DNA of 64,000 bases from G963422745 sp963422745 (GTDB taxonomy: Bacteria > Actinomycetota > Acidimicrobiia > Acidimicrobiales > Aldehydirespiratoraceae), in assembly GCA_963422745.1 (NCBI GenBank), contig OY730477.1, positions 744,001-808,000 on the forward strand, written 5' to 3'. Under the pieces are notes generated by a model. That model searched no databases, was not told the DNA's origin, and was given only the letters and a program-made list of their open reading frames with translations. The position numbers were made by a program, and so were the translations under genes. How positions within the stretch are numbered: position 1 is the stretch's first letter; each line of letters opens with the position of its first letter. Below, piece by piece: positions 9,115 through 18,389 of this stretch.

Positions 9115-10275
9115 TCAGTAGCTGCGGGGCAGACCCAATACCTTCTGCGCGACGAAATTGAGGGTCATCTCCTGTGTCACGGGAGCGATCCGCACAAGGC
9201 GAGCCTCTCGCCAGTAGCGCTCCACGTGGTACTCGCGGGCATAACCCAGACCTCCATGCGTCTGCATGGCGTGATCGGCGGCATAAAACGATGCCTCCGC
9301 CGCGAGATACTTGGCAGTGTTGGCCAGCTCAGCGCATTCAAGGTCGTTGTCGTACAGCCAGGCGGCTCGCATCATCATCGTCATGGCGGCATTCAGTTCC
9401 ATATGGGCCTTGGCCAAGGGGTGCGAGATCGCCTGATTAGTTCCGATCAAGCGCCCGAACACCTGCCGCTCACCCGCATATGCCACCGCTCGTCTCAACG
9501 CAGCCTCCCCGATTCCGCAGGCCATCGAGGCCAGCAGTATCCGCTCAGGATTGAGACCGTGAAGAATGTGATGAAAGCCGCGCCCGCGCTCTCCGACCAG
9601 GCGCCAGCCCTCCACGGGCAGATCGTCGTAGGCCACCTCACACGATGCGACGGCGTTGCGGCCCACCTTGAGGATCGGCGATATGTCGCAGTATCGAGAA
9701 TCGAGATCAACGAGGAAGAGACTGAGCCCGTTGAACTGCCCCGGCTCGCCGTCAGTGCGGGCCAGCAGCAGGCAGACCTCGGATTCCAGTGCCTTGGAGG
9801 TCCAGATCTTGCGGCCTCTGATGATCCAGCCACCCATGCCGTCGGAGATGGCACGGGTGGCTATGCGACTTGTGTCAGTACCAGCGTCGGGTTCGGTGAC
9901 CCCGAACGCCACGTGCAGGTCGCCGGTTGCGGCGCGCCCCAAGAACGCATCTTTCAGCCGATCGTTACCGAATTTGACTACCGGATTCAGGCCGAACATG
10001 GTGAGGTGCAGAGCGCTTGATCCGTTCATCGCCGCCCCTGAGGCGGCCACCCGGTTGAGAACCAGCGCACCCTCGGCGATGCCACGCCCGCCGCCGCCGT
10101 ATCGCTCAGGAATGATGATCCCCAACCAGCCTGCTTCGGCCATGGCCCTGTAGAACTCCCACGGGAAGGTGTGATCGCTGTCCTTCGTGCTCCAGTAGTC
10201 ATCATCAAATTGTGCGCATATGGCGTCAACGGCATCAACGATCAGTTCGTGGTCGGGATCGGCGGAGAAATCCAC
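9115..10275 (-). CDS. Acyl-CoA dehydrogenase family protein
   Basis: FAD-dependent acyl-CoA dehydrogenase. The reading frame extends upstream of 10275, but the first 88 residues look like random coding. I place the start at GTG 10275 (VDFSADPDHELIVDAVDA), giving 386 residues, the normal family size. Visible motifs are GVTEPDAGTDTSRI, GRKIWTSKA, ERQVFGRLIGTNQAI and the C-terminal HGGLGYAREYHVERYWREAR and VLGLPRSY. The site of the usual catalytic Glu reads RIAPVTQEM, so that Glu is replaced by Ala, as in a known subgroup of the family. It is convergent with the sialidase and divergent from the molybdenum hydroxylase operon (241 bp between them). Substrate unknown. Confidence 0.88.
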   Translation of the reverse strand: MDFSADPDHELIVDAVDAICAQFDDDYWSTKDSDHTFPWEFYRAMAEAGWLGIIIPERYGGGGRGIAEGALVLNRVAASGAAMNGSSALHLTMFGLNPVVKFGNDRLKDAFLGRAATGDLHVAFGVTEPDAGTDTSRIATRAISDGMGGWIIRGRKIWTSKALESEVCLLLARTDGEPGQFNGLSLFLVDLDSRYCDISPILKVGRNAVASCEVAYDDLPVEGWRLVGERGRGFHHILHGLNPERILLASMACGIGEAALRRAVAYAGERQVFGRLIGTNQAISHPLAKAHMELNAAMTMMMRAAWLYDNDLECAELANTAKYLAAEASFYAADHAMQTHGGLGYAREYHVERYWREARLVRIAPVTQEMTLNFVAQKVLGLPRSY

Positions 10276-10516
10276 GAACCCATGATACGGAGCCAACGGT
10301 GACGAGACCGGACGAGATCGGTGGGACGGATCCAACGGTGACTGCACCGGTAGGTGTGACTGCGTGTTCGGTGCTGAAGTGCGCTTCCGCCGACTACGGT
10401 AATGGCGCGGAGTTCGGGTAAGTCTTCGGTTTGGCGATGCGCATGCGTTGCAGTGATCGTGGCCGAGACATGGCATGCTCTGCGTAGTTGTCTTCGATCC
10501 GATTTGGAGTACCCGG

Positions 10517-11386
10517 ATGAAATACGCGGCCCCAACCACGGTGTCGGGGGTTCAGGCTCTGCTCGCCGATAACCCCGGAGCCAGGGTGTTCGCTGGCGCA
10601 ACGGACCTGATCCCTCAGATGCGAGCGGGACGGCCCGAACCCTCGGTGATGATTGATCTCAAACGCATTGATCGACTCATGTCCGTCAACCACGTTGACG
10701 GATGTTGGATAGTCGGGGCCGCGGTCCCGACCTCTGAACTCACACGCAACGCCGGTTTCACAGCTGCACATCCGGCGGTATCGGAAGGTGCCGGGCTGAT
10801 CGGTTCAGATCAGATACAGAACCGGTGCAGCTTGGGCGGGAATCTGTGCAACGCCTCGCCAGCCGCCGACTCTGTGCCAGCACTGATCGCCTCGCAAGCC
10901 GCCGCCGTCATTGCCACAGCCGAAGGCGAACGAACCGTCGCAGTGTCGGAGGTGGTCACCGGGCCGGGCGAGACCTCCCTCGCCGACGACGAGTTCGTCA
11001 TCGAGTTCCGAATCGACGACCCGCCGCCCCACACAGGTGATGCTTACCTGCGCATGATCCCCCGCTCCGAGATGGACATCGCCGTTGTGGGCGCAGCTGT
11101 GCGGCTAACCGCTGAGGGCGATTCTGTTTCCGAGGCTCGGGTTGTGCTCGGCGCGGTGGCACCGACTGCCGTTCGCGTTCCCGACGCGGAGGCCGCCCTC
11201 GTCGGGTCGGCTATCGCCCCCAAGATAGGCGACGACGTAATCGCAGCGGTGGCGGCGGCGGCATCCGCGGCTTGCGCACCCATCAACGACAAACGCGGCA
11301 CGATCCAATACCGCACCAGGGTGGCGGGCGTGCTTGCCAAACGTGCCACCCTGACAGCGGCCGAACGAGCCCGGAACGGAGCCTGA
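10517..11386 (+). CDS. Molybdenum hydroxylase, FAD-binding (medium) subunit
   Basis: Electron-transfer subunit of a heterotrimeric xanthine dehydrogenase/CO dehydrogenase-type enzyme; it binds FAD and passes electrons from the 2Fe-2S subunit. It has 289 residues from ATG 10517 (MKYAAPTTVSGVQALLADN), which matches the family's N-terminus; the frame is open further upstream but without similarity. The FAD motifs are FAGATDLIPQM near residue 34 and CSLGGNLCNASPAADSVPAL near 107. The C-terminal domain ends in KRGTIQYRTRVAGVLAKRA. The 2Fe-2S and Mo subunits follow in one operon with gaps of 2 and 1 bp. Confidence 0.9.
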   Translation: MKYAAPTTVSGVQALLADNPGARVFAGATDLIPQMRAGRPEPSVMIDLKRIDRLMSVNHVDGCWIVGAAVPTSELTRNAGFTAAHPAVSEGAGLIGSDQIQNRCSLGGNLCNASPAADSVPALIASQAAAVIATAEGERTVAVSEVVTGPGETSLADDEFVIEFRIDDPPPHTGDAYLRMIPRSEMDIAVVGAAVRLTAEGDSVSEARVVLGAVAPTAVRVPDAEAALVGSAIAPKIGDDVIAAVAAAASAACAPINDKRGTIQYRTRVAGVLAKRATLTAAERARNGA

Positions 11387-11388
11387 TC

Positions 11389-11865
11389 ATGCATCGAACA
11401 CACGTTTCTTGCACCGTCAACGGTGACCAAGTCGATTTCCTCTGCGCCGACTCGACGTCACTGCTTGACGTTCTGCGCGACGAACTGGGGCTCACCGGAG
11501 CCAAGGAGGGTTGCGGCACGGGCGACTGTGGTGCCTGCACGATTCTCGTCGACGGCCGCGTTAACTGCTCGTGTCTGATGTTCGCTCCTGAGGCACAGGG
11601 CCGTGACCTGACAACCGTTGAGGGCATGGCGTCTGCGGAGGGCCTCCATCCGCTCCAACAAACGTTCCTTGAGGGAGCCGCGTTGCAATGCGGGGTTTGT
11701 ACTCCTGGATTCTTGGTGGCCGCTAAGGCCCTGCTCGACACCAACGAAGACCCGACCGAAACCGAAATCCGCTACGCGCTGGCAGGCAATCTCTGCCGGT
11801 GTACCGGCTACGACAAGATCGTCCGATCAGTGCAAGAAGCAGCCGCTCGGATGAAGGGAACCTGA
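11389..11865 (+). CDS. Molybdenum hydroxylase, 2Fe-2S (small) subunit
   Basis: Carries the two [2Fe-2S] clusters between the Mo centre and FAD. It has 158 residues from ATG 11389. The plant-ferredoxin-type cluster is in GCGTGDCGACTILVDG with a further Cys in NCSC, and the second cluster is in CGVCTPGF and GNLCRCTGY. The length is typical. The start codon lies 2 bp after the stop of the FAD subunit and the stop is 1 bp before the Mo subunit, so the three are almost certainly co-translated. Confidence 0.94.
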   Translation: MHRTHVSCTVNGDQVDFLCADSTSLLDVLRDELGLTGAKEGCGTGDCGACTILVDGRVNCSCLMFAPEAQGRDLTTVEGMASAEGLHPLQQTFLEGAALQCGVCTPGFLVAAKALLDTNEDPTETEIRYALAGNLCRCTGYDKIVRSVQEAAARMKGT

Positions 11866-11866
11866 A

Positions 11867-14104
11867 ATGGCTATCACCGAAACCCGTCCGCAAGACAAGC
11901 CTGACTACACCTATGTCGGCACCCGACCGATCCGCCACGACGGCTACGACAAGGTAATCGGTAAGGCCCGCTTCGCAGCGGATCTCAACCTGACAGGCCA
12001 GCTGCACGCTGTGTTTGTCAGGTCCCCGCATGCCCACGCGGACATCGTGTCGATCGACACAGCCACTGCGGAGGCTATGCCCGGTGTGCGTGCCGTGGTC
12101 ACCGGCGCCGATTTTCCGATGCTTGACCCGACCCATGCGGAATTCGACCTCTCGATCAATGTGATGGCCAGAGGAACCGTCTATTACAACGGTCATCCGG
12201 TGGCGGCGGTCGCAGCCAACACTGCCGCTGAGGCGGCCGCAGCAGCGGCAGCCATTGAGGTCGAATACCAACCGCTGCCAGCGATCATGAGCATTGACGA
12301 CTCAATGGCCGATGGCGCACCACTGGCCAACGAAACCAACCACACGAAGTTCGTGGCACCCGGGGATCCGTCGAACCTGTCGACGATCACGACGCTTGAA
12401 CGTGGCAACGTAGAGGAGGCAATGGCAGCCGCCGATGTGGTGGTTGAGCGCGAATTCGACTGCGCCCATGTCCATCAGGGCTACATCGAGCCCCATGCCT
12501 GCGTGGCTGATACCGGCCCCGATGGACGCACCAACATCTGGTGCTCCTCGCAGGGGCATTTCCGTGTACGCGCCATGACCGCGGATGTTCTTGGTTGGGA
12601 CAAGTCCCGTGTGAAGGTGGTTCCCGCCGAGATCGGCGGCGGCTTCGGCGGCAAGACCACCATCTACCTTGAGCCTGTGGCGGTGCGACTTTCTGAGAAG
12701 ACAGGTCGGCCCGTCAAGATCGTGATGTCACGCGAGGAGGTGCTGCGGGCCACAGGTCCGGCGCCGAGCGCCAAGACCCGGATCAAGATTGGTGCCACCA
12801 CCGAAGGTGAGCTCATCGCGATTGACGGTTGGCTGGCTTACGGCGTCGGCGGTTTCGGCGATATGGCAGGGCTTATAGGTGCCATGTCGGTCGCCTCCTA
12901 CAAGTTCGAAAACCTGAAACTCGAGAGCTACACGGCGCTCACGAACACACCCAAGACGGCGGCCTACCGGGCACCGTCGGCACCCCAGGCGGCGTTCGGG
13001 ATTGAGTCGGTGATTGACGAGATCGCGCAACGCCTCAACGTTGACCCGATTGAGTTGCGGTTGCGCAACGCTGTCGTGGAGGGCGACGTCACGGCGATGG
13101 GCATGCCTCATCCGAGGATCGGGTTGGTGGAGTGTCTGGAGGCGATGCGCGACAGCGACCATTACCGGTCCGAGGTGCCCGATGGAGCCGCCCGGGGTTT
13201 GGCCGCTGGCTTCTGGTTCAACATCGGTGAGGAGTCCAGCGCCACTGTCAACCTGAATGAGGACGGCACCGCCACCGTCGTCACCGGGTCGCCCGACATC
13301 GGTGGATCACGGGCGTCTATGGCACTGATGGCGGCCGAGACACTGGGGATTGACGTCTACAACATCACACCTGTGGTGGCTGATACCGAGTCTGTGGGGT
13401 TCACCGATGTCACCGAGGGCTCCCGGGCAACGTTCGCGACGGGCAAGGCCGTAGTTGAGGCCTGCGGTGATCTGATCGAACAACTCCGTGCCAGAGCGGC
13501 TTCGATCATGAAAGTCGAAATCGACGAGGTGGAGTGGAACGACGGCACAGCCACTGCCGAAGGCAAGGATCCGTTGCCTCTCGCCGCGATCACCGCTCAG
13601 GCTAAACGCACTGGTGGACCGCTGACGGCCACGGCTTCGCTCAACGCCGCTGGCGCCGGGCCCTCTTTTGCTGTGCATTGTGCAGACGTGGCGGTTGACA
13701 CCGAGACGGGCGAGGTTGAGGTTCTGCGTTACACCGCCGTTCAAGATGCCGGTACGGCTATTCATCCCAGCTACGTTGAAGGCCAGTTCCAGGGTGGCAC
13801 CGCTCAGGGCATCGGGTGGGCTCTGAATGAGGAGTACATCTTCGGCGCCGACGGCGCCCTTGAGAACGCTTCGTTCTTGGACTATCGGGTTCCTGTCGCA
13901 TCGGATTTGCCGATGATCGAGACGATCATTGTTGAGGTGCCCAACCCGTCGCATCCCTACGGTGTGCGTGGTGTGGGTGAGACTGGCATTGTCCCGCCTA
14001 TGGCAACGATCGGTAACGCCATCAACCGGGCCACGGGTGTGAGGATGACGTCGCTGCCGATGTCACCGCCGAAGGTGCTGGCAGCGCTTGAGGAGAGCGT
14101 TTGA
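11867..14104 (+). CDS. Molybdenum hydroxylase, molybdopterin-binding (large) subunit, substrate unknown
   Basis: Catalytic subunit of the xanthine dehydrogenase family, 745 residues. It shows the N-terminal a/b-hammerhead domain (GKARFAADLNLTGQLHAVFVRSPHAHA), the Mo-cofactor motif GGGFGGKT and the catalytic Glu region GVRGVGETGIVPPMATIGNA near the C-terminus. At the position that defines CO dehydrogenases it reads AYRAPSAPQ, not the AYxCSFR of form I nor the AYRGAGR of form II CoxL. I therefore do not call it a CO dehydrogenase. Purine, aldehyde or aromatic substrates are possible. Its 3' end (13961-14104) is the first unit of the repeat array that follows. Confidence 0.88.
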   Translation: MAITETRPQDKPDYTYVGTRPIRHDGYDKVIGKARFAADLNLTGQLHAVFVRSPHAHADIVSIDTATAEAMPGVRAVVTGADFPMLDPTHAEFDLSINVMARGTVYYNGHPVAAVAANTAAEAAAAAAAIEVEYQPLPAIMSIDDSMADGAPLANETNHTKFVAPGDPSNLSTITTLERGNVEEAMAAADVVVEREFDCAHVHQGYIEPHACVADTGPDGRTNIWCSSQGHFRVRAMTADVLGWDKSRVKVVPAEIGGGFGGKTTIYLEPVAVRLSEKTGRPVKIVMSREEVLRATGPAPSAKTRIKIGATTEGELIAIDGWLAYGVGGFGDMAGLIGAMSVASYKFENLKLESYTALTNTPKTAAYRAPSAPQAAFGIESVIDEIAQRLNVDPIELRLRNAVVEGDVTAMGMPHPRIGLVECLEAMRDSDHYRSEVPDGAARGLAAGFWFNIGEESSATVNLNEDGTATVVTGSPDIGGSRASMALMAAETLGIDVYNITPVVADTESVGFTDVTEGSRATFATGKAVVEACGDLIEQLRARAASIMKVEIDEVEWNDGTATAEGKDPLPLAAITAQAKRTGGPLTATASLNAAGAGPSFAVHCADVAVDTETGEVEVLRYTAVQDAGTAIHPSYVEGQFQGGTAQGIGWALNEEYIFGADGALENASFLDYRVPVASDLPMIETIIVEVPNPSHPYGVRGVGETGIVPPMATIGNAINRATGVRMTSLPMSPPKVLAALEESV

Positions 14105-14105
14105 T

Positions 14106-14202
14106 GTGGCGACTGTTCACTTGATGACGGATCATCGTCGCTTTACCGGCGCTGAGGCTGTTATTGAGGTGGACGGCCGAACCGTCGGCGAGGTGATCGA
14201 CA
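14106..14202 (+). pseudogene. moaD-like gene, 5' half only (unit 1)
   Basis: Starts at GTG 14106, one base after the Mo-subunit stop. It encodes ATVHLMTDHRRFTGAEAVIE through GEVID, matching the first 33 or so residues of the intact copies at 18144 and 22587. After 14202 the sequence switches to the region upstream of the lipoprotein, so the C-terminal half with the Gly-Gly end is missing. The break shares a CAG microhomology with the flank seen in unit 2. Confidence 0.85.
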
Positions 14203-14227
14203 GTTCGGGGTGGGAAATGCCAGGCAT

Positions 14228-14258
14228 TTGTCTTACGTGCGGCGGTGTGTGTTATGGT
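14228..14258 (+). promoter_or_regulatory. Candidate promoter of lipoprotein gene, unit 1
   Basis: TTGTCT (14228) and TTATGG (14252) are 18 bp apart. They are kept at the same place in all three units while much of the flank has changed. The -10 lies about 7 bp before the ATG at 14265 and no Shine-Dalgarno is seen, which would fit a leaderless transcript. Confidence 0.35.
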
Positions 14259-14264
14259 GTGGTG

Positions 14265-15596
14265 ATGTTTATGAAGAGTTTGTTGTTGGCTGGTTGTCGG
14301 CTTTTGGTTCGTGGGTGTGTGTTGGTGCGGTGTGTTGTGTTGGGGTTGGTTGTGGGGGTGTTGGTTGGTTGTGGGGGTGGCGGTTCGTCTGAGGTGTCGG
14401 TTGAGCCTGTGGTACCTGTGGTGACGGTAGAGCCTGGGGAGCCTGCGGAGACGGAGCCTGGGGAGACTGGGTTGCTTGGTGATGTGGCTGTTGGTGTGGG
14501 GGAGTTGTGTGGTGAGCCTGTGGTGTTGGATGAGCCTGAGGATCGTGATGAGATTATTGGGGTGCCGTGGCCTCAGCGGGGGTGGGTGTGGGATGTTGAT
14601 GATCCGCTTTGGGATTGGGATGTTGATGAGTATGTAAGGGATTTTTCGGTGTCGCGTGAGGTGGCGCAGCGGAGCAAGGATCGTTTGGGTGTGGTTTTGT
14701 CTGCGATGAAATCGATTGTGAGTTTGGAGTATTCTAGGGTGGCGAATTGGGGACTTCGCAATACTGAGGATGGGGTTGTGGGTTATGTGTTGTTGGCTGG
14801 TTCGGGTCCTGTGTGTTTGGAGGCTTTCGGGTTGGCGGAGAGTTTTGTGGATGTGGAGATTCGTGTCGGGGCACCGGATTCAAGAGTTGAGTTGTTGGCT
14901 GCGGAGGCCCGGATGCGTGAGTTGTTCGGGGCGGCTGGTTCTTTGAGGAAGATTTCGGTGGGTGGAGAGGAATATAGTATTCCTAGATTTCATATTCGTG
15001 CTGTTGAGTCTAGTGGTGATGTTCGGTTTCCTGTGTTGCAGGTTCGGGTGTTTCCTAGTTCTTTGATTCATAGGGCGCCTGATCATTTGGCTCCAGCGGA
15101 TTTGGCGTTGGTGAGCGCGCAGGAGCGCCAGGCGATGTTTGATTGGGTGGCTGAAGGCTTGGCTGAGTATTTTGATGTGGGGTTCGTGATGGTGGACCTC
15201 ATCACGGAGGGCCCTCCCGGGGATTTGGTAGCAATCCCGGATTACGGGCCGGGTGTGCCGGAATACGACCCGGATATGCCGCTGAAGAGACTATTCAGCT
15301 ATAGGCCTGAGATAGGATACAATTCTGCTTTGATTGAAGGGGTGCTTGGCATTGAGGAGCCGTGTGTGTATATTAACGACTATATGTTGAGACTTCCGGA
15401 GTTTTTCACGCGTTATGATCCCGACACAGGCCAGCTTTGGGTCCACGGTAATGGTCCTTTCGTCACCGGTGACAAAGTCTTGGTTGGTGGAGGAACAACG
15501 CATATCAAGTACCCAGGATCAGTATGCGAACCGCGAAAGGAAGGTAGAAATACATGGTCCGGAGTCAGTATGAGTTTACAGGAGGAAACAGGATGA
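14265..15596 (+). CDS. Secreted lipoprotein with protease-prodomain-like region (unit 1)
   Basis: Predicted membrane-anchored lipoprotein of 443 residues, function not recognised. ATG 14265 is followed by a hydrophobic segment ending in the lipobox LVGC and a Gly/acidic linker. Residues from about 120 (DFSVSREVAQRSKDRLGVVL) to about 330 align with the N-terminal region of the protease encoded next to it: the SLEYSRVA motif, an EIRVGAPDSRVEL stretch and a DWVAEGLAEYFDVGFVMVD stretch all have counterparts. A separate C-terminal domain contains EEPCVYINDYMLRLPEFFTR and GPFVTGDKVLVGGG. The first 250 codons are strikingly rich in GTG, TTG and GGT, unlike neighbouring genes. The stop overlaps the protease ATG (ATGA), so the two are translationally coupled. 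Confidence 0.8.
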   Translation: MFMKSLLLAGCRLLVRGCVLVRCVVLGLVVGVLVGCGGGGSSEVSVEPVVPVVTVEPGEPAETEPGETGLLGDVAVGVGELCGEPVVLDEPEDRDEIIGVPWPQRGWVWDVDDPLWDWDVDEYVRDFSVSREVAQRSKDRLGVVLSAMKSIVSLEYSRVANWGLRNTEDGVVGYVLLAGSGPVCLEAFGLAESFVDVEIRVGAPDSRVELLAAEARMRELFGAAGSLRKISVGGEEYSIPRFHIRAVESSGDVRFPVLQVRVFPSSLIHRAPDHLAPADLALVSAQERQAMFDWVAEGLAEYFDVGFVMVDLITEGPPGDLVAIPDYGPGVPEYDPDMPLKRLFSYRPEIGYNSALIEGVLGIEEPCVYINDYMLRLPEFFTRYDPDTGQLWVHGNGPFVTGDKVLVGGGTTHIKYPGSVCEPRKEGRNTWSGVSMSLQEETG

Positions 15597-17952
15597 ACGA
15601 TCCTAAACAGATTAGTGTACAGGCAGGAGCATCAACCTGGGTGAGGTCTTATCATCTGGTTCTGTTGGTCTTAGTGTTTGGTTTGTTGTTGTTGGCTACG
15701 CCGGTTGCGGCGCAAACGGATCCCGATGATGTTCCGACTGGTGCGGATGTTGTGTTGGTTGGTCCTGCGGTGACTTCTTATGCTAGTGATTATTCGGTTT
15801 CGTTTGAGGTAGCGGAGCAGAACTTGCGTCGTATTTCGGAGTTGCAGGAGCTGATGGTTTCGATCATTGGCCTGGAACGTTCGCGAGTCGCTGGTACTGG
15901 TATTGATCATGGTATGGACATGCGTGGGTGGGTTTGGTTGGTTGGCGATGATCCAGCATCCGCGAGCGCGGCGCGGATCGCGGACGCGTATGATGATATG
16001 GAGATACGTTTCGGCGCAGATCACACGTATGCAGAGCTGCGCGAAGCTCAGGACAGCTTAGATTTTGATAGTGTCGCTGGCCCGGAGACCAAAGCAAGGC
16101 TATCTGATATGGTGGTGTACACGGCTGTGGATGTGGATGCCAACAGCGTTGAGATCGGAATTGACCCAGCCCGGGCATATACCCGTGTGCCTAGGTCCAC
16201 CTCAGCGTCTCCGGTATCGGATGAAGAACTCGCTACTGAAGCTGATTGGGTTGTGTCAGTGCTTAAGGGTTATGTTGATGTGCCGATAGTTATCGGCGAT
16301 GGACGAGGTTACGGTTCAACGGCTAGTTTTCTGGGTGGTGAAGAGATGGGACTGTGTACTTCGGGGTTTGCTGCTAAACAAAATGGTGGGCCTTACGGGA
16401 TCATCACCGCTGGTCACTGCGAAGAGTTCATTGTTATGAATGGAATTCGTTTACCGTATGTGGTTTGGTTGGGCGAGCAGAACCGCTGATGGCGCAGTTC
16501 CATGTCATCCCGCTGCCAGCAAACCCCGGAGATGAGTACCACAACCTGTCTAATACCTACAGAACTAGGCGTCATCAGTGCCATAATGTATATACAATAT
16601 GTGAAGTCAGAAGCGACATATCCCGATTTGGCATGCAAGACTATGATCAGAATATCCAGGTCATAAGACGTGATTATGTTTGCCATACCGGAGAAAGTAG
16701 TGGTGTATCCTGCGGAACAATCACAAACATAGATCTAGCACCAGAGTACGAAGATGACCTGGATGATCAGGGTGGCAATAGGCATGCTTGCCGAGAAGAA
16801 AACGACGCCGCTGTTGATTGTGATCCTGTCTTCGTCAGAGTATATGGTCCTTCGCTTAGACAATGTGGAGGAGATAGTGGCGGTCCTTGGTATGGCGGGC
16901 GGGGTGTTGCTTATGGAATCCATAAGGGCGGAAGTAATAGAGGCGATTGCACGACAGAAGGTAAGTACGCCTTCTTTTCTGCTGTAAGAGAAGTAGAAAA
17001 TTTTCTTGGGGTTCAGGTATTGACCGCAGATCCGTCGCCGCCCGGCGCCTTGGGTGATGTCAGCGCTACTATAGACCCCAATGATGTGCGGGTTGGCTGG
17101 TCGGCTCCGAGTTCTGGTGCTGCTGGCTATATCATATCTCGCAAGATCCATCTTTGGGATCAGCCATACCGTGAAATCGCCAGAACATCCATGAAAATCG
17201 TCTACAACCCTGATACCTATTTCTATGATCCTTTCTCGGGTTTGGTACCGGGGATGCGATACACCTATCGAGTCAAGGCTATCGACAACCTTGGTAATAC
17301 CGGATCCTGGTCATACTCCAATACTATAACCGCCCCCACAAAAGAAACGATTCCACAAGAACCGGTTCCTGGCCCTCCAACAAATGTCCGCGTTACGAAA
17401 GGTCCTCGTTATGTGAGGGTTGGGTGGTCCGCTCCGTCTACCGGCGCGACCAAATATCAAATTTATCGGCGAATCGCGCGGCACGGGTATGAATACGCCA
17501 GGATTGCGACGACGTCTGATACCTATTTCTATGAACTACTGGCAGGTCTAAACCCTGGCACGGAATACTACTACCGGGTCAAAGCTGTCAACAGTCTCGG
17601 CGATGCCGGGCCCTGGTCAAACTATGGTGCTATCATCACTCCCAAACAAGAAACGATTTCGCCAACAGCGATTCCTGGCCGTCCAACAAATGTCCGTGTT
17701 ACTATGGGCCCCCGCTACATAAGGGTTGGGTGGTCCCCTCCGTCTACCGGCGCGACGAAATATCATATTTATAGGCTAATCGGGCGGGATGGCAATAAAT
17801 TAACCAGGATCGCGACGACGTCTGAGATCTATTTCTATGAGCTAGTGGCAGGTCTAAACCCTGGCACCACATACTACTACCGGGTCAAAGCCGTCAACAG
17901 CCTCGGCGATACCGGGCCCTTGTCGACCGCCGGTGCTATCACCACCCCATAG
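15593..17952 (+). pseudogene. Secreted chymotrypsin-like protease with three FN3 domains, frameshifted (unit 1)
   Basis: Homologue of the intact gene at 20069. The start ATG 15593 has an AGGAGGA box 8 bp upstream. It encodes a signal peptide (LVLLVLVFGLLLLATPVAA), a prodomain-like region, CTSGF and the His motif TAGHC. Between about 16462 and 16492 it carries net +2 bases relative to units 2 and 3 (an extra T in GTTTGG and an extra base near GCTGATGG). The first frame stops at 16489 and the rest continues in another frame to 17952. The shift removes the sequence around the putative catalytic Asp. Downstream, GGDSGGPWY and three FN3 domains stay open. Either a recent pseudogene or an indel error. 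Confidence 0.8.
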
Positions 17953-18000
17953 CAATAACCTCAGTTGATCCACACACCTAACACTGAACCAAACCCAAAC

Positions 18001-18142
18001 GGTGTGCGTGGTGTGGGTGAGACTGGCATTGTCGCGCCTATGGCAACGATCGGTAACGCGATCAATCGGGCTACGGGTGTGAGGTTGACGTCGTTGGCGA
18101 TGTCAGCCGAAGGTGCTGGCAGCGCTTGAGGAGAGCGGTTGA
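18001..18142 (+). pseudogene. Duplicated 3' tail of the Mo-subunit gene (unit 2)
   Basis: 142 bp matching 13961-14104 of the Mo-subunit gene, including the GETGIV motif. A 2-base loss (GATGTCAGCCG against GATGTCACCGCCG) breaks the frame. It is not a gene; it marks the left edge of the duplicated unit. Confidence 0.9.
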
Positions 18143-18143
18143 T

Positions 18144-18389
18144 GTGGTGACCGTTCATTTGATGACGGATCATCGTCGCTTTACCGGCGGTGAGGGTGTT
18201 ATTGAGGTGGACGGCCGAACCGTCGGCGAGGTGATCGACAATCTTGAGGTTCGCTATCCGGGGTTGGGTGAGTTGTTGCGCAACGGGTCGTCTGCTGGGA
18301 TGCACGGCGAGATCCACAGCGAACCCGACTATGTTGCTGTGCAACCTGGCACGGTGATCTACTTCGTTGCTCCCCTTGCTGGGGGTTGA
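18144..18389 (+). CDS. MoaD/ThiS-like small sulfur carrier (unit 2)
   Basis: Ubiquitin-fold protein of 81 residues ending in PLAGG. The terminal Gly-Gly is the site that is adenylated and thiocarboxylated in MoaD, which gives sulfur to molybdopterin. The GTG at 18144 matches the position where the gene would begin after the Mo-subunit stop; a TTG at 18126 is also in frame. The body reads VTVHLMTDHRRFTGG, VDGRTVGEVIDNLEVRYPGL and GTVIYFVAPLAGG, a typical MoaD layout. Its original place behind a molybdenum hydroxylase fits a role in that cofactor. It has been copied together with the array. Confidence 0.8.
   Translation: MVTVHLMTDHRRFTGGEGVIEVDGRTVGEVIDNLEVRYPGLGELLRNGSSAGMHGEIHSEPDYVAVQPGTVIYFVAPLAGG

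Noticed and set aside
10517..14104. Form I CO dehydrogenase (coxMSL)
   Set aside because: Subunit order fits, but the large subunit reads AYRAPSAP instead of the CO dehydrogenase signature.
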